Positions 44,190 to 55,629 of a stretch of 64,000 nucleotides of DNA are shown here, piece after piece. Numbering within the stretch: position 1 is the stretch's first letter; the number at the start of each line of letters is the position of its first letter. The stretch is from Bryum argenteum. Taxonomy: Eukaryota > Streptophyta > Bryopsida > Bryales > Bryaceae. A program made the translations under genes and the position numbers. Under the pieces are notes generated by a model that saw only the letters and a program-made list of their open reading frames with translations, was not told the DNA's origin and searched no databases. The stretch lies in contig CM073325.1 of assembly GCA_037043015.1 (NCBI GenBank), positions 1,924,501 to 1,988,500 on the forward strand. Direction: 5' to 3'.

Positions 44190-44700
44190 TACTTCTTCTT
44201 CATCCGAGTCCGATTATGTTGATGGGTTAAATCCCAACTCAGATCTTGTTTGTGTGATAAAAATCATAAACCCATCCAATGAAGTATGAATTAATTGTTG
44301 CATGCATTTTAGTGAAAGGAATTTGTTGTTTCTGAGTTTCAAACATGGGGTGTGTTTTGCGAGAAAATTTCCAACAACTTTATAGTTCGAAAAATTTTGT
44401 TCTAAATAATTTTTTGCTGAATTTGTAGTGATGTTTCTACATAATTGGAACATAAATATGTTTCTTTTGTACTGATGTTTCTTTTAGAAGATATGGTTCT
44501 TGTGAAGCTATCTCGCCTTCTCCCATTGTTGGAATTCCAAAAAACAAATTGGAATAGATTCCCATTTTTTTTACTTTTAGTGGTAGAAACCATGACTCAA
44601 TTGAAGGTGATTTGAAAATTCGGCTAGTTTTGAATGTGAAGAGTCTGCTTGCTTCTGGACTATTTTCCTTTGTAGAGTTATTATTTTAGAGTTTTCTTTT
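44190..44700 (+). mobile_element. Diverged family B relic
   Basis: Phrase order matches family B: 'caactcagatcttgtttgtgtg', 'aaacatggggtgtgttttgc', 'gtggtagaaacc', 'attttcctttgtagag'. A short internal insertion or duplication lies near 44430-44480. Ends lost. Confidence 0.5.
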
Positions 44701-46320
44701 CTTTCTTTCTTTTTCCTTTAGTCCACAATGTATGATGATCTTTAATCTCTAAGATCATAACCCACCCTTTGCCCTCAGTGGATGAAGAGTTGAGCAAGCC
44801 CAACCACAACACTCTTTGATGGTAGGATTTTGTATCTTCCCAACTTTGACCATGCCCAGAAGCCATTTTGCATCAAAGAGCCGTAATAATGACCTTCCCA
44901 CCTCTCCATGAACTATTCACACTTTGCCATAATTGCCTTACATCTTCCCTATTATGGAACCCTTTTCCCCAATTTGAGCTTTTTGGAAAAACAGCCTTAC
45001 TACCTTAGCATGCAAGAATGGATAATGCATTTTAAGTTCACAATATTTGACTTATGTTCAGTGATTTTAAATATGAACATGCGAGGCAAGAATAATAAAC
45101 TTAATCTAGTAGAAAAACCACCATCATCACCAACAGATGAGCTTGATGTCTATATCCATACTTATCCATACTCAATGCAAGATAGCCAACAAACCTATTT
45201 GTTGAATGTAAATCTAGTACAGAATGAATGTTGGGAAACGGTGACATAACATCACTTGCCTTCTGTACTATGGGCTACCTCGAAGATACCACATCGTTTG
45301 CCTTCGTAGTGCCAAAAACAACAGCTTTTATACCATCTCTTCAGCCACTTCACTTCGAGAGATTCGTGGCATGCATGAAATTTCTGAGTCATTCGTAGCT
45401 CCTTCAAGACTTCGCCCTCCAAGTAAGACAGGAAACATCGAAGTGATGTGAGATTGAATCGTGATGTTCACACCAATGCTAACTAATGTGAACATACCTT
45501 CTACTAACTTGATCTCCATGCAGTTCTTATGCACCGTGGCAGAACACGAAAGTTCACCTCTCTCAAGGGGGCATAATCGGTAGAAGGTACTTCCACTTTA
45601 TGGAGCTCTGTGAAGGAAGACACATTGTCAGTACAGAATAGAATTGCGAGGCACAAAGGTTATTGTGAAAGTAGGAAAGCTTTGATTTCATCCTGGGGTT
45701 TCCTCTTCACTTGATACAATATATCAATATCATTTCAGCACCAATCGTGAAGTGAAATTAGTGAGATCGATGAAGTTCACACTACCTTCTTCCATAAGCA
45801 ATCCGACTTTGTCAAGCAGCTGCAAGTCGAAGCTGCAGTACAGCATGTGGATGAGCATGTGTATGGAACCACATGAGTACACCGTTCAAGAGCGCCGATA
45901 AGGTGAACCGACGAGAACCGTATCCAGACATCACTTTCAAAGGAGTTGTCTCGGAGTTCCATCGTGGTTGAGAGAACAATCAATGAACTCAACCTCGTAA
46001 GAAAGCAGCCTCCTTACCTGCATCAGGTGGTGGTTTGACATTCATATGAGCCACAACAACAGCACAATGTTCTACAAGATCTAGAGGAAGTCCTTAAAAG
46101 TTGGTTTCAACTGCATGAAAATCAGTACTAACCTGTATAAGTTCCAAGCGAAATTGTGATTTTCATACAGTAGGTACACCCACTTCACTGCCCTGAGCTC
46201 TTCCCAACCAACCCGAATCCTACCCTTCCATAATTCTTAAAAGTTGCACCACTGCCCATGGCGATGACTGCAACAGGATTCACCAACAATTTGAAGGGAA
46301 AACGTTTTTACCTTCATAAT
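44701..46320. other. Intergenic DNA with minus-strand open stretches of unknown nature
   Basis: Minus ORFs at 45328-45534 and 45777-45992 look faintly protein-like ('GVNITIQSHITSMFPVLLGG') and might be linked, but stops and frame changes lie between them and I recognise no family. The part next to 46321 should contain the 3' untranslated region of the PPR gene. Confidence 0.35.
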
Positions 46321-48801
46321 TTACCAGTAATCGCCGCATGAACATGCGCCATTTCTGAAGTGGTGAAAGCGAGTGGCGTCACGGGCGATGATCTCCCTTC
46401 CAGTCAACTTGGAAATAAATTTGGAGGCAGAGTGACAATCCGTACACACACGCAAATTCTTGTAAATATGGATCGGTGTTGAAGGGGGTGTGTTGATGAT
46501 CCCATACGCAATGGCCAGTTTCTCACTGTGGAAGCTGACGGCTTCTTCCTTCTGCTGCAAACCCACATCATGTAGTACATTGTGCGTCAAGGGGACATAG
46601 CCTGCTCTCTTCATTTCCCGCATCAAACGCGCCAGCTCCGTGTAGATCTCTTTCGCTTGAGGGTGTGACCTATCCTCTGTGACAAAAGTATGAACCTTTC
46701 CATCAATCTGAATCCAGGTGCAGCCCTGCTCCTTCTTCACACCTCTGTCCTCCATCACTTTCCTCACTTTCGCAACATTCTCCCACATACCAGCTACGGC
46801 ATACATGTGCGACAGTTGTACATACGCGGCACCGTCGTGAGGATCAATACTAAGTATCTTTTCAGCTGCACATTCCGCAACCTCTAAATTACCATGGATT
46901 CTACAAGCACCCAGCAGGGAACTCCAAACCGTGGCGGTTGCTTCCATTGGCATGCTGTTGATAAACTGCTCTGCTTCATCTAAGTGCCCAGCACGCCCAA
47001 GCAGGTCCACCATGCATCCGTAGAGCTCCATTGTTGGGCGAATCCCATAGTCTTGAAGCAAGGATGTGAAGAAGAGACGACCCTCTGTCACCAGACCTGC
47101 ACGGCTACACGCAGAAAGCACGCCAACAAACGTGACTGGATTTGGCCTCACGCTCTCCTTCAACATTCGCTCGAAGAGATCGAGAGCTTCTCGAGCGTAT
47201 CCATGCTGCGCATATCCTCCGATCATCGCATTCCATGTGATAAGATCTCGTACAATCATCGCGTCAAAAACTTGGTGTGCACCGTCGATGCTGCCGCACT
47301 TCGAATACATGTTGATCAGAGCATTTCCGAGAGGCACATGGGACAGAAGACCTGCTTTCACTGCTTGAGAGTGCACCTCCTCCCCTAAGTTAAGTGCTCC
47401 TGGATTCGCACAAGCATTCAAGATGTTGATGAATGTGACCGCGTCTGGCTCCGGCCCCTCGAGTTTCATTTGCTGGAAAATCTCAAAGGCCTCTTGAGTA
47501 CATCGATTCTCAGTGTAGCCCCCGATCATCGCACTCCATGACACAACATCTCGCTTCTCCATTTTTTCGAAGACTTGACGTGCGTCTGTGACTGCACCGC
47601 ACTTGGCATACATGTGAACGAGAGCTGTGCTTACAAGCAGATCAGTCCCGAATCCAGCTTCTTCTACTTGGGTGTGAATCTCTCTCCCATACTCCACATT
47701 TGCACATGCGTTGAGGATATGCATGTAGGTAACTTTGTCTGGCCGAATGCCTTCTTCTTGCATCATGGCGAAAACACCAAAAGCATTCTCAATGTCTCCG
47801 CTCTCCGCGTATGCTTTGAGCATGACAGTCCAAGAGACGACATCCCGTGCAACCATTGAGTCAAAAACCTCACGTGCAGCACTAATGCTCCCGCAATTCG
47901 TATACATGCGGATGAGAGCGGTGGCTACGCGTACATCATGCAAAACTCCAGCATCCATGCATTGAGCATGAACTGCCTTCCCCCATGCTAAACCTTCCGG
48001 ACCCGAGCAAGCCTCCAAGATACTCAAGTAGGAGATTTGGTTTGGCTTCACCCCCTCCTGTTGCATAATGTGAAAGGCCTCAAAAGCCTTTTCACCATTG
48101 TCACTCTTGGCATACCCCCCGATTAATGCATTAAAAGCACCGACATCTCGTTTCCGCAACTCATCGAAAACGCGACGTGCATCCTCCATGCTCCCACCTT
48201 TGACATACATATTCACGAGGGCAGTTCCCACACGGAAATCGGACACGAGACCGTCCTTAATAGCGTGAGCGTGAACCTCTTTTCCCCATGGCAGAGCCGC
48301 TGGACTGGAACAAGCATCGAGAACGGTCAAATACGTGATCGTATTCGGCTCCAAACGCTCCTCAAGCATCTGGTGAAACAGCGAGAAGGCTTCCTCGCCA
48401 TGGCCAGACTGAGCATAACCTGCGATGATTGTGTTCCAAGAGACCACGGTCTTGTCCACAATGCTGTCGAAGACGTGACGCGCGTCCTCCAAACTTCCAC
48501 AGAGTGCGTACAGCTTCATCAGGGTGTTGAGTTCGTAATTGTTCAAGTGACGACCACTTTGAATGATGTGATCACGCACCTGTTGGCCCAGGGACACGTT
48601 CCGAAGCTCCATACATCGCTGGAAGAGCTTCACGTACGTCCGAGAATCCACGCCCTTACTCTGGTCACGGAGCCTGCGTGACACATACTCTGCTCCAGCT
48701 CCAGTAGTATGATTGCTCAAATTACTTACACCATTAATTGCCTCTTCTACGCGCACTGCAATGTTCGTAGCAGCGCGCGCTGACAGCCGCATTGTATTCA
48801 A
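46321..48801 (-). CDS. PLS-class DYW pentatricopeptide repeat protein (organelle C-to-U RNA editing factor)
   Basis: Intronless, 826 codons, start at the first ATG of the frame. The N-terminus (MNTMRLSARAATNIAVRV) is Arg/Ser/Ala-rich and suits an organelle transit peptide. By eye there are 17 PPR motifs (about residues 55-630) in L-S-P triplets ending in L2-S2, then E1, E2 and a complete DYW domain. The deaminase signature is intact: HSEK at 758-761 (HxE) and CTDC at 786-789 (CxxC), and it ends GDYW. Known proteins of this type bind one RNA site, one base per motif, and deaminate a C four bases downstream. Length and domain order are full, with no internal stops, so it should be functional. 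Residues 5 and last of each motif allow a target prediction (see findings). Typical of bryophytes and other early land plants. Confidence 0.96.
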   Translation of the reverse strand: MNTMRLSARAATNIAVRVEEAINGVSNLSNHTTGAGAEYVSRRLRDQSKGVDSRTYVKLFQRCMELRNVSLGQQVRDHIIQSGRHLNNYELNTLMKLYALCGSLEDARHVFDSIVDKTVVSWNTIIAGYAQSGHGEEAFSLFHQMLEERLEPNTITYLTVLDACSSPAALPWGKEVHAHAIKDGLVSDFRVGTALVNMYVKGGSMEDARRVFDELRKRDVGAFNALIGGYAKSDNGEKAFEAFHIMQQEGVKPNQISYLSILEACSGPEGLAWGKAVHAQCMDAGVLHDVRVATALIRMYTNCGSISAAREVFDSMVARDVVSWTVMLKAYAESGDIENAFGVFAMMQEEGIRPDKVTYMHILNACANVEYGREIHTQVEEAGFGTDLLVSTALVHMYAKCGAVTDARQVFEKMEKRDVVSWSAMIGGYTENRCTQEAFEIFQQMKLEGPEPDAVTFINILNACANPGALNLGEEVHSQAVKAGLLSHVPLGNALINMYSKCGSIDGAHQVFDAMIVRDLITWNAMIGGYAQHGYAREALDLFERMLKESVRPNPVTFVGVLSACSRAGLVTEGRLFFTSLLQDYGIRPTMELYGCMVDLLGRAGHLDEAEQFINSMPMEATATVWSSLLGACRIHGNLEVAECAAEKILSIDPHDGAAYVQLSHMYAVAGMWENVAKVRKVMEDRGVKKEQGCTWIQIDGKVHTFVTEDRSHPQAKEIYTELARLMREMKRAGYVPLTHNVLHDVGLQQKEEAVSFHSEKLAIAYGIINTPPSTPIHIYKNLRVCTDCHSASKFISKLTGREIIARDATRFHHFRNGACSCGDYW

Positions 48802-48822
48802 ACAAAATCTAAGCCATTGGCA

Positions 48823-49023
48823 TCATCGATCTTGAGAGCTCCACCAACAAGAATGACCTAAAACCCTAAAAACTAAAGAATCTGAAATCCGCCATGAACC
48901 GATTGCCAGCGATCCAAGAGAAAAGCCGCTAATTTCTTCGAACTCCAATTCCCGTTTACCATCCAAATTTCGCAATCTTCTTCCTCTTTCGCATCCTGCA
49001 ACTTCGTGATAGCAGACCACCAA
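48823..49023 (-). other. Possible upstream ORF in the PPR leader
   Basis: A 66-codon minus-strand frame ends 22 bp before the PPR start codon. Nothing shows it is translated; if it lies in the mRNA it could dampen PPR translation. It contains a telo-box-like AAACCCTAAA context (see next entry). Confidence 0.25.
48857..48872 (+). promoter_or_regulatory. Telo-box-like motif upstream of the PPR gene
   Basis: AAAACCCTAAAAAC lies 60-70 bp upstream of the PPR start. AAACCCTAA telo-boxes are common near transcription starts of plant housekeeping and organelle-biogenesis genes. Confidence 0.45.
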
Positions 49024-51233
49024 CTGTAGGAAAAGTTACTTTATCAAATTCTTGTTCGAGACGACCATTGAAGCATGAAAACAAGCTTCTCAAAACCTCA
49101 ATTTGTTACAGAGCGTGAAGACATCTATCTGATGATGAGATTCCAATTGCAACAGAAATTTGGGAAACGATAAGGAAGACTCGATTTCGTGTCAAATTCC
49201 AGTCCGAAACGAATTGGATGTTCAGTGAAGCATCAAATCGAGCTTCTCCGACCTAAATTACAATCATAAGGTGATCTCCTTAATGTATCTCGTGAAGAAA
49301 AATTTCCTTTTGCAAATTCAAATGGAAAGGAACAACGACCGGGAGAGTACAGAGAATTTCTTCCCGCAGCAGTCTGTTGAATTCTGGTGATACTATTTGC
49401 AACTGAAGTTCAACTAAAGGCTATCTAAGGGCTAACTGAGATCTTTGAACACTCAAAAGAAATAAAATTTGGAATGTACATTACATATGTAGTATACCTC
49501 ATTGTTGGTTTGCGTGTAATATGTTTTGTTCTTCACTTTTTTTGAGAAGTTGTACGATTCTAATTTTCATTTGATAAATTGTGCATCATACATGAGAGTA
49601 TTAATAAGACTCATGGAAATAGGAATCAAACATTGTTCTCAAAGAGTCAATCATAATCTCTCAACTCATGACTTCTTAACCATGAAAGTAAGCAATCGTT
49701 TAACATGCAAAATGCACCGAAAAACACCAATAATCAAGATATTTGTGAAAGATATTCAGATACTAAATTCAAGATATATCCACATATATTGATATCTTCT
49801 AAAATATCTAAAATGAAGAACTTTGACCAATTGATCATGAAGTTCTTGAAACACATTCATAATGTCTTCATATGCTGAACTTCTATTCTTACAGAATCAA
49901 GAGACTAAAAAACAAGTCTTTCACGAGCCTTCCGCAGCATGTAAGTTACACTTCAATCGAGCACATTCAAACCATTCGTTTGACTATCTCATTAGCCTTT
50001 GTTGAAACAACATACACCAAGACTTTCGTTACCAATACAATAATCTCAACCAATCTTTGTTAACATTCAAATTGATAAGTTCCACTCAATGCACCAACAA
50101 GCATTCCAAGAAAACATTGACAAGACTACACATTGTGCATCGAGAGCTCAAACAAAAATTCCTTTCTCATTATATATACAGAACTAAAAGAACCAAATCT
50201 TCACACAATCTTTCTACCTACTGACACTAGAACATATCTCTGCAAGTCTAATCTTAACCGTAAGCATGTGACCACAACTATGATTAACAACATAAGCAAC
50301 CCCGTTTTTAACATAAGTTTACATAAGTTATCCTTTTGAAGAGGACAAGAGCTGAAACAAAAATTCCTTTCTAAATAGAGATAGAGAACTTGAAGAACCA
50401 AATCTTCGCACAATCTTTCTGCCTATTGACACTAGAATATATCTGCAAGTCCAAACTGAACCATAAGCAACCCAATTCTTTCTAGAACTGCCTGATGGGT
50501 GTTTTCAAGCCTCGGCATTATTCGAGAGAGAGAGAAAGGCAGTGAACAGTAACCTAGTCTCTTAAAAGATTCAAAAGCAACCATTGTTATTCTTGAGGTG
50601 AGCAAGAACGACAGCAGCAGAACACGTTAAAACACAACGATTTGTGCAAGATTTTCTTCCAATTAAAATCAGGTACAGTGGTACGCCTGCACTCGGATGA
50701 GCCAGAATTCCAAAAGATGCTGCCACAAGATAGATTCGACCGTCCCATTCACATCAAAATATAGACTAGGCGCACATGGGGAGCTTCATTACAGATTCCT
50801 CCTCCACCCAATCGGACCACACTGTCACGTGGGTAAAGGTTCATCGAATCTGAGCACTACTTACATCATTAAAAATAATAATCAACATTGACTCCAGCAG
50901 CAGGGTGCAAGTAAGAAGAAGAAAATTATAGCACGCATACCTACAGTCAGGTTGCTGCTTTTTTTGCTATAGAAGAAATCCTGATACAATTTCACTGAAG
51001 CAATCGATTTTGGTGTTTTCTGTTTGATGTTAGTTAGCAATGACAAATAAGAATCTAACTTCGTGTGTGCACTAGCATCATCATCATCAGCAGCAGCATC
51101 TTCATCACCTGTTTGTTTCCTGTGCACTAAGTAATCACTGTGATGGGAAAAGAATCACATCATGTACACTATTATACATCAATCTACAAAATGTACTCGC
51201 AAAAGTCAGATTACATAATATTGATGTATCGAT
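49024..51233. other. Intergenic DNA with a direct duplication of about 120 bp
   Basis: 'caaacaaaaattcctttct...cacaatctttctacctactgacactagaa' at 50147-50275 recurs at 50352-50470 with about 85-90% similarity by eye. No gene recognised. The last part lies 3' of the NAC gene. Confidence 0.55.
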
Positions 51234-51319
51234 TCAGAGATGGATCACCTGTTTGTTTATGTACAGTTTACAGGAGGTGATCGCAGCTTCTGAATTGATA
51301 CAGGGGAATGGGAGAGGGA

Positions 51320-52885
51320 TCAGTAAGCCCACAGAATCTCGTGGCTGTCGACGGGAGCGGGATGGTCCGGCTGGCGGTACTTGAAGGTGAAGCTCTCGCT
51401 GCCGCTGCAGAGGCTCCCGGTCAAGCACGAGCTTTGAGGGTCGGTGCCGGAAGCGGGATCCTCGTCGACGTTGTAGAGGGAGCCGTAGTCGAAGCCTTTC
51501 GGGAGGGACTGTGCCTCGTCTTCGCCTTCGGGCTCGGTTTTCGGTCGGTGCAGGCTCGGTGCGCTCAGGTTGTAGGGGATTGCGGGGACCATCGGTAGCT
51601 CCATCGGCTGGGAGAGCCAGGAGAGTACGTTGTGTGAGGGGTCTTTGTCTCCTGGCACGCAGTTGTAGCAGGACATCTGGTCCGTGCCTGCACAAGTCTC
51701 GCAGTCTGTGCACGCTCCGTCGTCTGTCACTGTTGGATTCGGCGAATTCTCCACCATCATTGGCAGTGACGACCGCGCGTCCTCCATGTATCCCCCGTGC
51801 AACTGCTGTGCGTGGGAGAACAGAAAACTCCTCTTGCCTCCGGAGCTTTTCTGGAAAATGCGACACACCACCCACTCGTCCTGCACCACGCCACGCACAC
51901 CAATGTCAGTGAAAGATGGTTGATAAACAAACCAATACAGACAAATCCGAAAGTACCAATGTCAACAAACATAAGACATCCGACTGTTTATGTGACCTAT
52001 CCTTACATGCTGATTGTGCCAAGACATAACATTAATGGTGAAAGACTACCAACCCACTAATGTCTAACAGACGACACACATGCATGGTACGAGTTTGAAG
52101 CCATTGCGGTCCAAATCACAGTCAACATACATTACGAGAACCCTAGTCATGTCGAAACATCTGTAGTATATTCTGAGAATATACTGCGAGGTTTAATATA
52201 AATGAGAATATTCTGATATAAATATACACGACAGACATTTGATCAGGAAATGCGAATGTGAAGTGGCTTTGCTGATGACGCTGTATGATTCAGTGGGGGG
52301 AAAGTGAATAGTACCTTGTTGGCACGAGCAGGGAGACGGTGGCCGCCTTCGCCCTCGAGGCGATATTCATGCATGATCCAGTTGGTCTTCTCGCCTTTGG
52401 GAGCGCGGCCGCGGTAGAACACGAGCGTCTTCTTCATGCCGACCAGATGCGCCTGCGGCCGATGAGTCACGACATCGCGGTCCTTCCCCGTCGCCTTCCA
52501 GTAACCCGCGTCCGTAGCGCGGTTGGTACGCATACCCGTCGGGTACTTCCTGTCACGCAAACTGAAGAAGTACCACTCCTTCTCCCCCATTTTGGCTCTA
52601 TCTGCACGGATCAGCGAAAGAATCAGCACCCATGTCACTTCCCACAAGAAGAAACTTTCAAGACTCTTGAATTGCACTGACATCGCCGTGGGGCTTACCA
52701 GGGAGGTCCCAAGGCTCGCATTTGTTGAGGTCCACTTCGGAGATGGCATGGACGGCAAAGCTGCTGTCGAGAACCTTCTTGGTGAGGTAGTAGTTGACAA
52801 GCTCCTCGTCTGTCGGGTGGAATCGGAACCCGGGCGGCAGGTAAGGCTCCTGCTGATGATTCTCGTCGACCTTGGTCGTCGCCAT
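51320..52885 (-). CDS. NAC-domain transcription factor (NAM/CUC-like), three exons
   Basis: Exons 52885-52699, 52601-52315 and 51880-51320 join with GT-AG introns (97 and 434 nt; phases 1 and 0) into 344 residues. The NAC domain spans about residues 14-172 with all five subdomains: [19 protein letters not shown] (A), [19 protein letters not shown] (B), [20 protein letters not shown] (C), [20 protein letters not shown] (D), and [12 protein letters not shown] (E). Intron positions match classical NAC genes (after WDLP and after the RxNK block). The wording is closest to the NAM/CUC branch. The C-terminal half is acidic, Ser/Pro-rich and carries [13 protein letters not shown], a plausible activation region. 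It would bind CACG-core promoters as a dimer in the nucleus. I saw no miR164-type target site. GC content is high relative to the surroundings. Confidence 0.95.
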
Positions 52886-53302
52886 GGATGTCGATGGTAC
52901 TGACTCACAACGAGTAGACTGCTGATGATGATGAATCTCGTGGGACTGACTGTTAGCTACAACAACAACAAAGTATGATCTTGGACATCGGTTGGCGTGA
53001 TGCTATGAGGATCCCCCCACGGAAGCGTCCATGACGAATTCGCTCGTGACTCTCCGTTACTTACAAACTGCTGCTACTGCACACCTTCATGACAAAATGC
53101 AACACTCTCTAAGACTCCGCAAACCCAAGCGCGCAAACGAACACGGAGACCTTACAATGCGAGAAAACACACACTTCGCACCAAATTAAGAAGCAAACTG
53201 CTCGAAAAAGAGCGTCCGGACACTGAAACTGAAACTGAAAGCTTCGAATCACACAATGGAGTATACAAAGAGCGAAAAGGTCGATTGAGAGCACCAAGAC
53301 TA

Positions 53303-53314
53303 GTGATATATACG
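53303..53314 (-). promoter_or_regulatory. Putative TATA box of the NAC gene
   Basis: GTATATATCAC on the minus strand lies about 420 bp upstream of the NAC start codon. It is preceded by GC-richer DNA. A leader of about 390 nt would result. Confidence 0.4.
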
Positions 53315-53679
53315 ATTGGAGAGAGGGAGGAGAGAGGATTTGGAGCGAGCAAAGCAAAGAGGGAGGTGCGCGCAGCACTACAGGGGGGAGGTGAAGGGAG
53401 TATGAGAGCCGGAGTGGGGCCAGTAGGAAAAGGTTCTCTTTCCGTTCAGGCTATATTGGGGCGATTATTTCGTCCGCGGGCAGCTGTTTCGCGGGCAGGG
53501 TGGTGGGCCCCCGATTGCGGTTCGGACCTTTTTTGCGGCGCGGATCCCAGACTGGGGACAAGGACCCCTAGAGGACCATGTACCTACCCATTTATTTACC
53601 CCCTTCTCGAGGGGTCCCCTACGTGGGTACCCTTTTGACATGGCTACACCCCATTGTGCATTTATTACTATCCCTTTCA

Positions 53680-54041
53680 GATAGATAGATAGAAACTCCG
53701 GTCCCTTTCTAAGGGGCCGGCGTGAATGAAGTGTCCGTTCGTAATGCAAATATCCCGATGGCCACCGGACAAGGGGAAATTGGAACAATACTACTTCCCC
53801 CTCTCGAGGGTGGACACTATAACTACGCTAGTTTCTAGCCTAGTTACTAGTGCCTTGAGGATACTTGACATAGTATCCCCCCAAAGGACTTTGAGGTACC
53901 CATACAACAAGGTCCAAGGACCCCCCACAATAGTTGGGTGGACTATAGTGGTGAGCACCACGCCGGCATGGGGAATGGAACCCACAACCTCCTCAATGGG
54001 GGCCATGAGCCCCAACCACCAAGCCAAGGCTTGTGGTGCCT
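53680..54041 (-). mobile_element. tRNA-like SINE, intact copy S1
   Basis: 362 bp flanked by a perfect 12-bp duplication CTATCCCTTTCA (53668-53679 and 54042-54053). On the minus strand the 5' end has an A-box-like TGGCTTGGTGG, and about 35 bp later a B-box GGTTCCATTCC, the pol III promoter layout of tRNA-derived SINEs. The 3' end is a TATC simple repeat. Relatives are S2, S3 and S4. Confidence 0.85.
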
Positions 54042-54149
54042 CTATCCCTTTCACATTGAATTCGTGAGTCCTTGAAGCTCCTTGTGTGATGACAAGTGTG
54101 ATATGTCATGTTCAAATGCTTTTTCAAAAGGCATGTATATGGTAAGGTG

Positions 54150-54430
54150 TCCTATAATGGCGCAATTTTCAGCACAGAAAATCTACAGGAATGTTGCAAG
54201 TGCAAGCAATTTTTGTGCATGGGGAAAATTAGTAGAAAACTAGAGCAAGTGGAATCATCATTTTTCGACTCTTCTACAGTAAGTAATGAATTTTTAAAGA
54301 TGGAAATATAGGTGTTCTTAAAATGGTACCCTAAAGTGACGCCCTATAATCTTTGCAGTGTGTACATGGTATTGTTGTATGGAAAAGCTATTATGTACGT
54401 GACACTGCAGATTACTAGGGCTCCATTTTC
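54150..54430. repeat. Dispersed repeat R
   Basis: Reverse-complement partner of 36585-36900. No coding content. Confidence 0.7.
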
Positions 54431-54620
54431 GGCACTGCGCCATTTTTGGCTACTCTACCATAATGGAGTTGCTTACAAAATATTGTGATAAATGGATAAG
54501 CTTTAACGTTCATAAAGAAGCTAAGGAGATATGTATCGTGTGAAAAGGAAGGTGATGATTTGTACTTTTGACACATGCTTACATGGAAATGGAACATCAT
54601 AAGATAACAAGGTTTTCAAG

Positions 54621-54626
<6 letters not shown>

Positions 54627-54661
<35 letters not shown>
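54627..54661 (+). repeat. Poly(A) tract of about 35 nt
   Basis: Uninterrupted A run after 'caagaattt'. It might be a retroposon tail, but no matching target duplication was found. Confidence 0.85.
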
Positions 54662-54664
<3 letters not shown>

Positions 54665-54865
54665 ATAAATCAATGTTAGATAGCAAAAGTTACACCACAT
54701 ACATTTGTAAGGTTTACACAATCAGTACCACAGCTATCACCTTCAGTTCTCGATGCTCTTACTATCAGTATAATGTCGTTCTTCCACAAACTCACCATTT
54801 ACAACACATCAGATGGAGATATATGGCAAATAACTACTAGCCAAAAGAACCAACGTCTTATCCTA

Positions 54866-54990
54866 CCTAAGGGCTTCAAGGTACCCATACAACAAGTTCC
54901 CTCATCACATTTGAGTAAATTTTAGTGATGAGTACCACGCTGGCATGGAGAAACAAACCCACAACCTTCTTAACTCCTCAAGGTCCAAGA
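54866..54990 (-). mobile_element. Diverged SINE fragment, copy S4
   Basis: 'ggcttcaaggtacccatacaacaag' through 'gtaccacgctggcatgg' and 'aacccacaacctt' match the middle of S1 with many changes. Both ends missing. Confidence 0.6.
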
Positions 54991-55029
54991 AAGCGAATTG
55001 TGTTCTTTGCAATTTCGGACGACCTAGAT

Positions 55030-55565
55030 GAAGGAGTTTTGACTTGATCCTCCTTGTGATGCAATATGTATGTGGTGGAAAAATTTCAGATATGAATGGG
55101 TTTAAAATTGAGTTTCATTCTTTTTTTTCTTTTCGTTTTTCTTCAACCACACAATGTATCAAACGTTTGAGAAATACATCAAGAACCGTTCTTATTTTCT
55201 GGATAGATCCTGCAAAGAAACCATCCTAACCATTTCACCAGGCCGACCGAAACATGTCCTCAGATTCCTCAAACACTCACAAAAATGCCAAAAGTTGCAG
55301 TCGATCACCACTAACCAGGGTCAGGTTCAACGGACGATACAAATTTAGAATAGCAAGCGATGCTCACTCCAAGCTTGATCATCTTGAAGAATCTCCCCGC
55401 AAAGGTTTATGAAGCAGGGTTCGGGAAGTTTTTTGACTTGTACTGGCTAATAACCGGCAATATCCAATCGGTTTTTCACATATCTCATCTGGCGATTGTC
55501 TTATTTTATACTGAGAATAGAAATTTACCCGCTAGTGTGCTAAATCCATAGGCCGATAATGAACT
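55030..55565. other. Intergenic DNA
   Basis: ORFs at 55044, 55154 and 55360 were inspected and show no recognised domain. 'FGKFFDLYWLITGNIQSV' in 55360-55551 is suggestive of nothing I can name. Confidence 0.35.
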
Positions 55566-55628
55566 AAGTTAGCCGTCGGTTCTTCCCGATCATTTGTGTT
55601 AGCCGTCGGTTCTTCCCGATCATTTGTG
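55566..55628 (+). repeat. Tandem duplication of 31 bp
   Basis: 'ttagccgtcggttcttcccg' plus 'atcatttgtg' occurs twice in a row. Confidence 0.9.
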
Positions 55629-55629
55629 T

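Noticed and set aside
46690-48681. Several plus-strand ORFs of 65-138 codons
   Set aside because: Antisense shadows of the PPR gene.
51234-51912. Long overlapping ORFs on both strands over NAC exon 3
   Set aside because: GC-rich exon shadows; only the frame continuing the NAC domain across canonical splice sites is credible.
52243-52908. 221-codon minus ORF reading through NAC exons 1-2
   Set aside because: It crosses the first intron in a different frame upstream of it; the spliced model restores the conserved [14 protein letters not shown] sequence.
54627-54661. Poly(A) run as a SINE or processed-gene tail
   Set aside because: No target duplication or recognisable retroposed body next to it.
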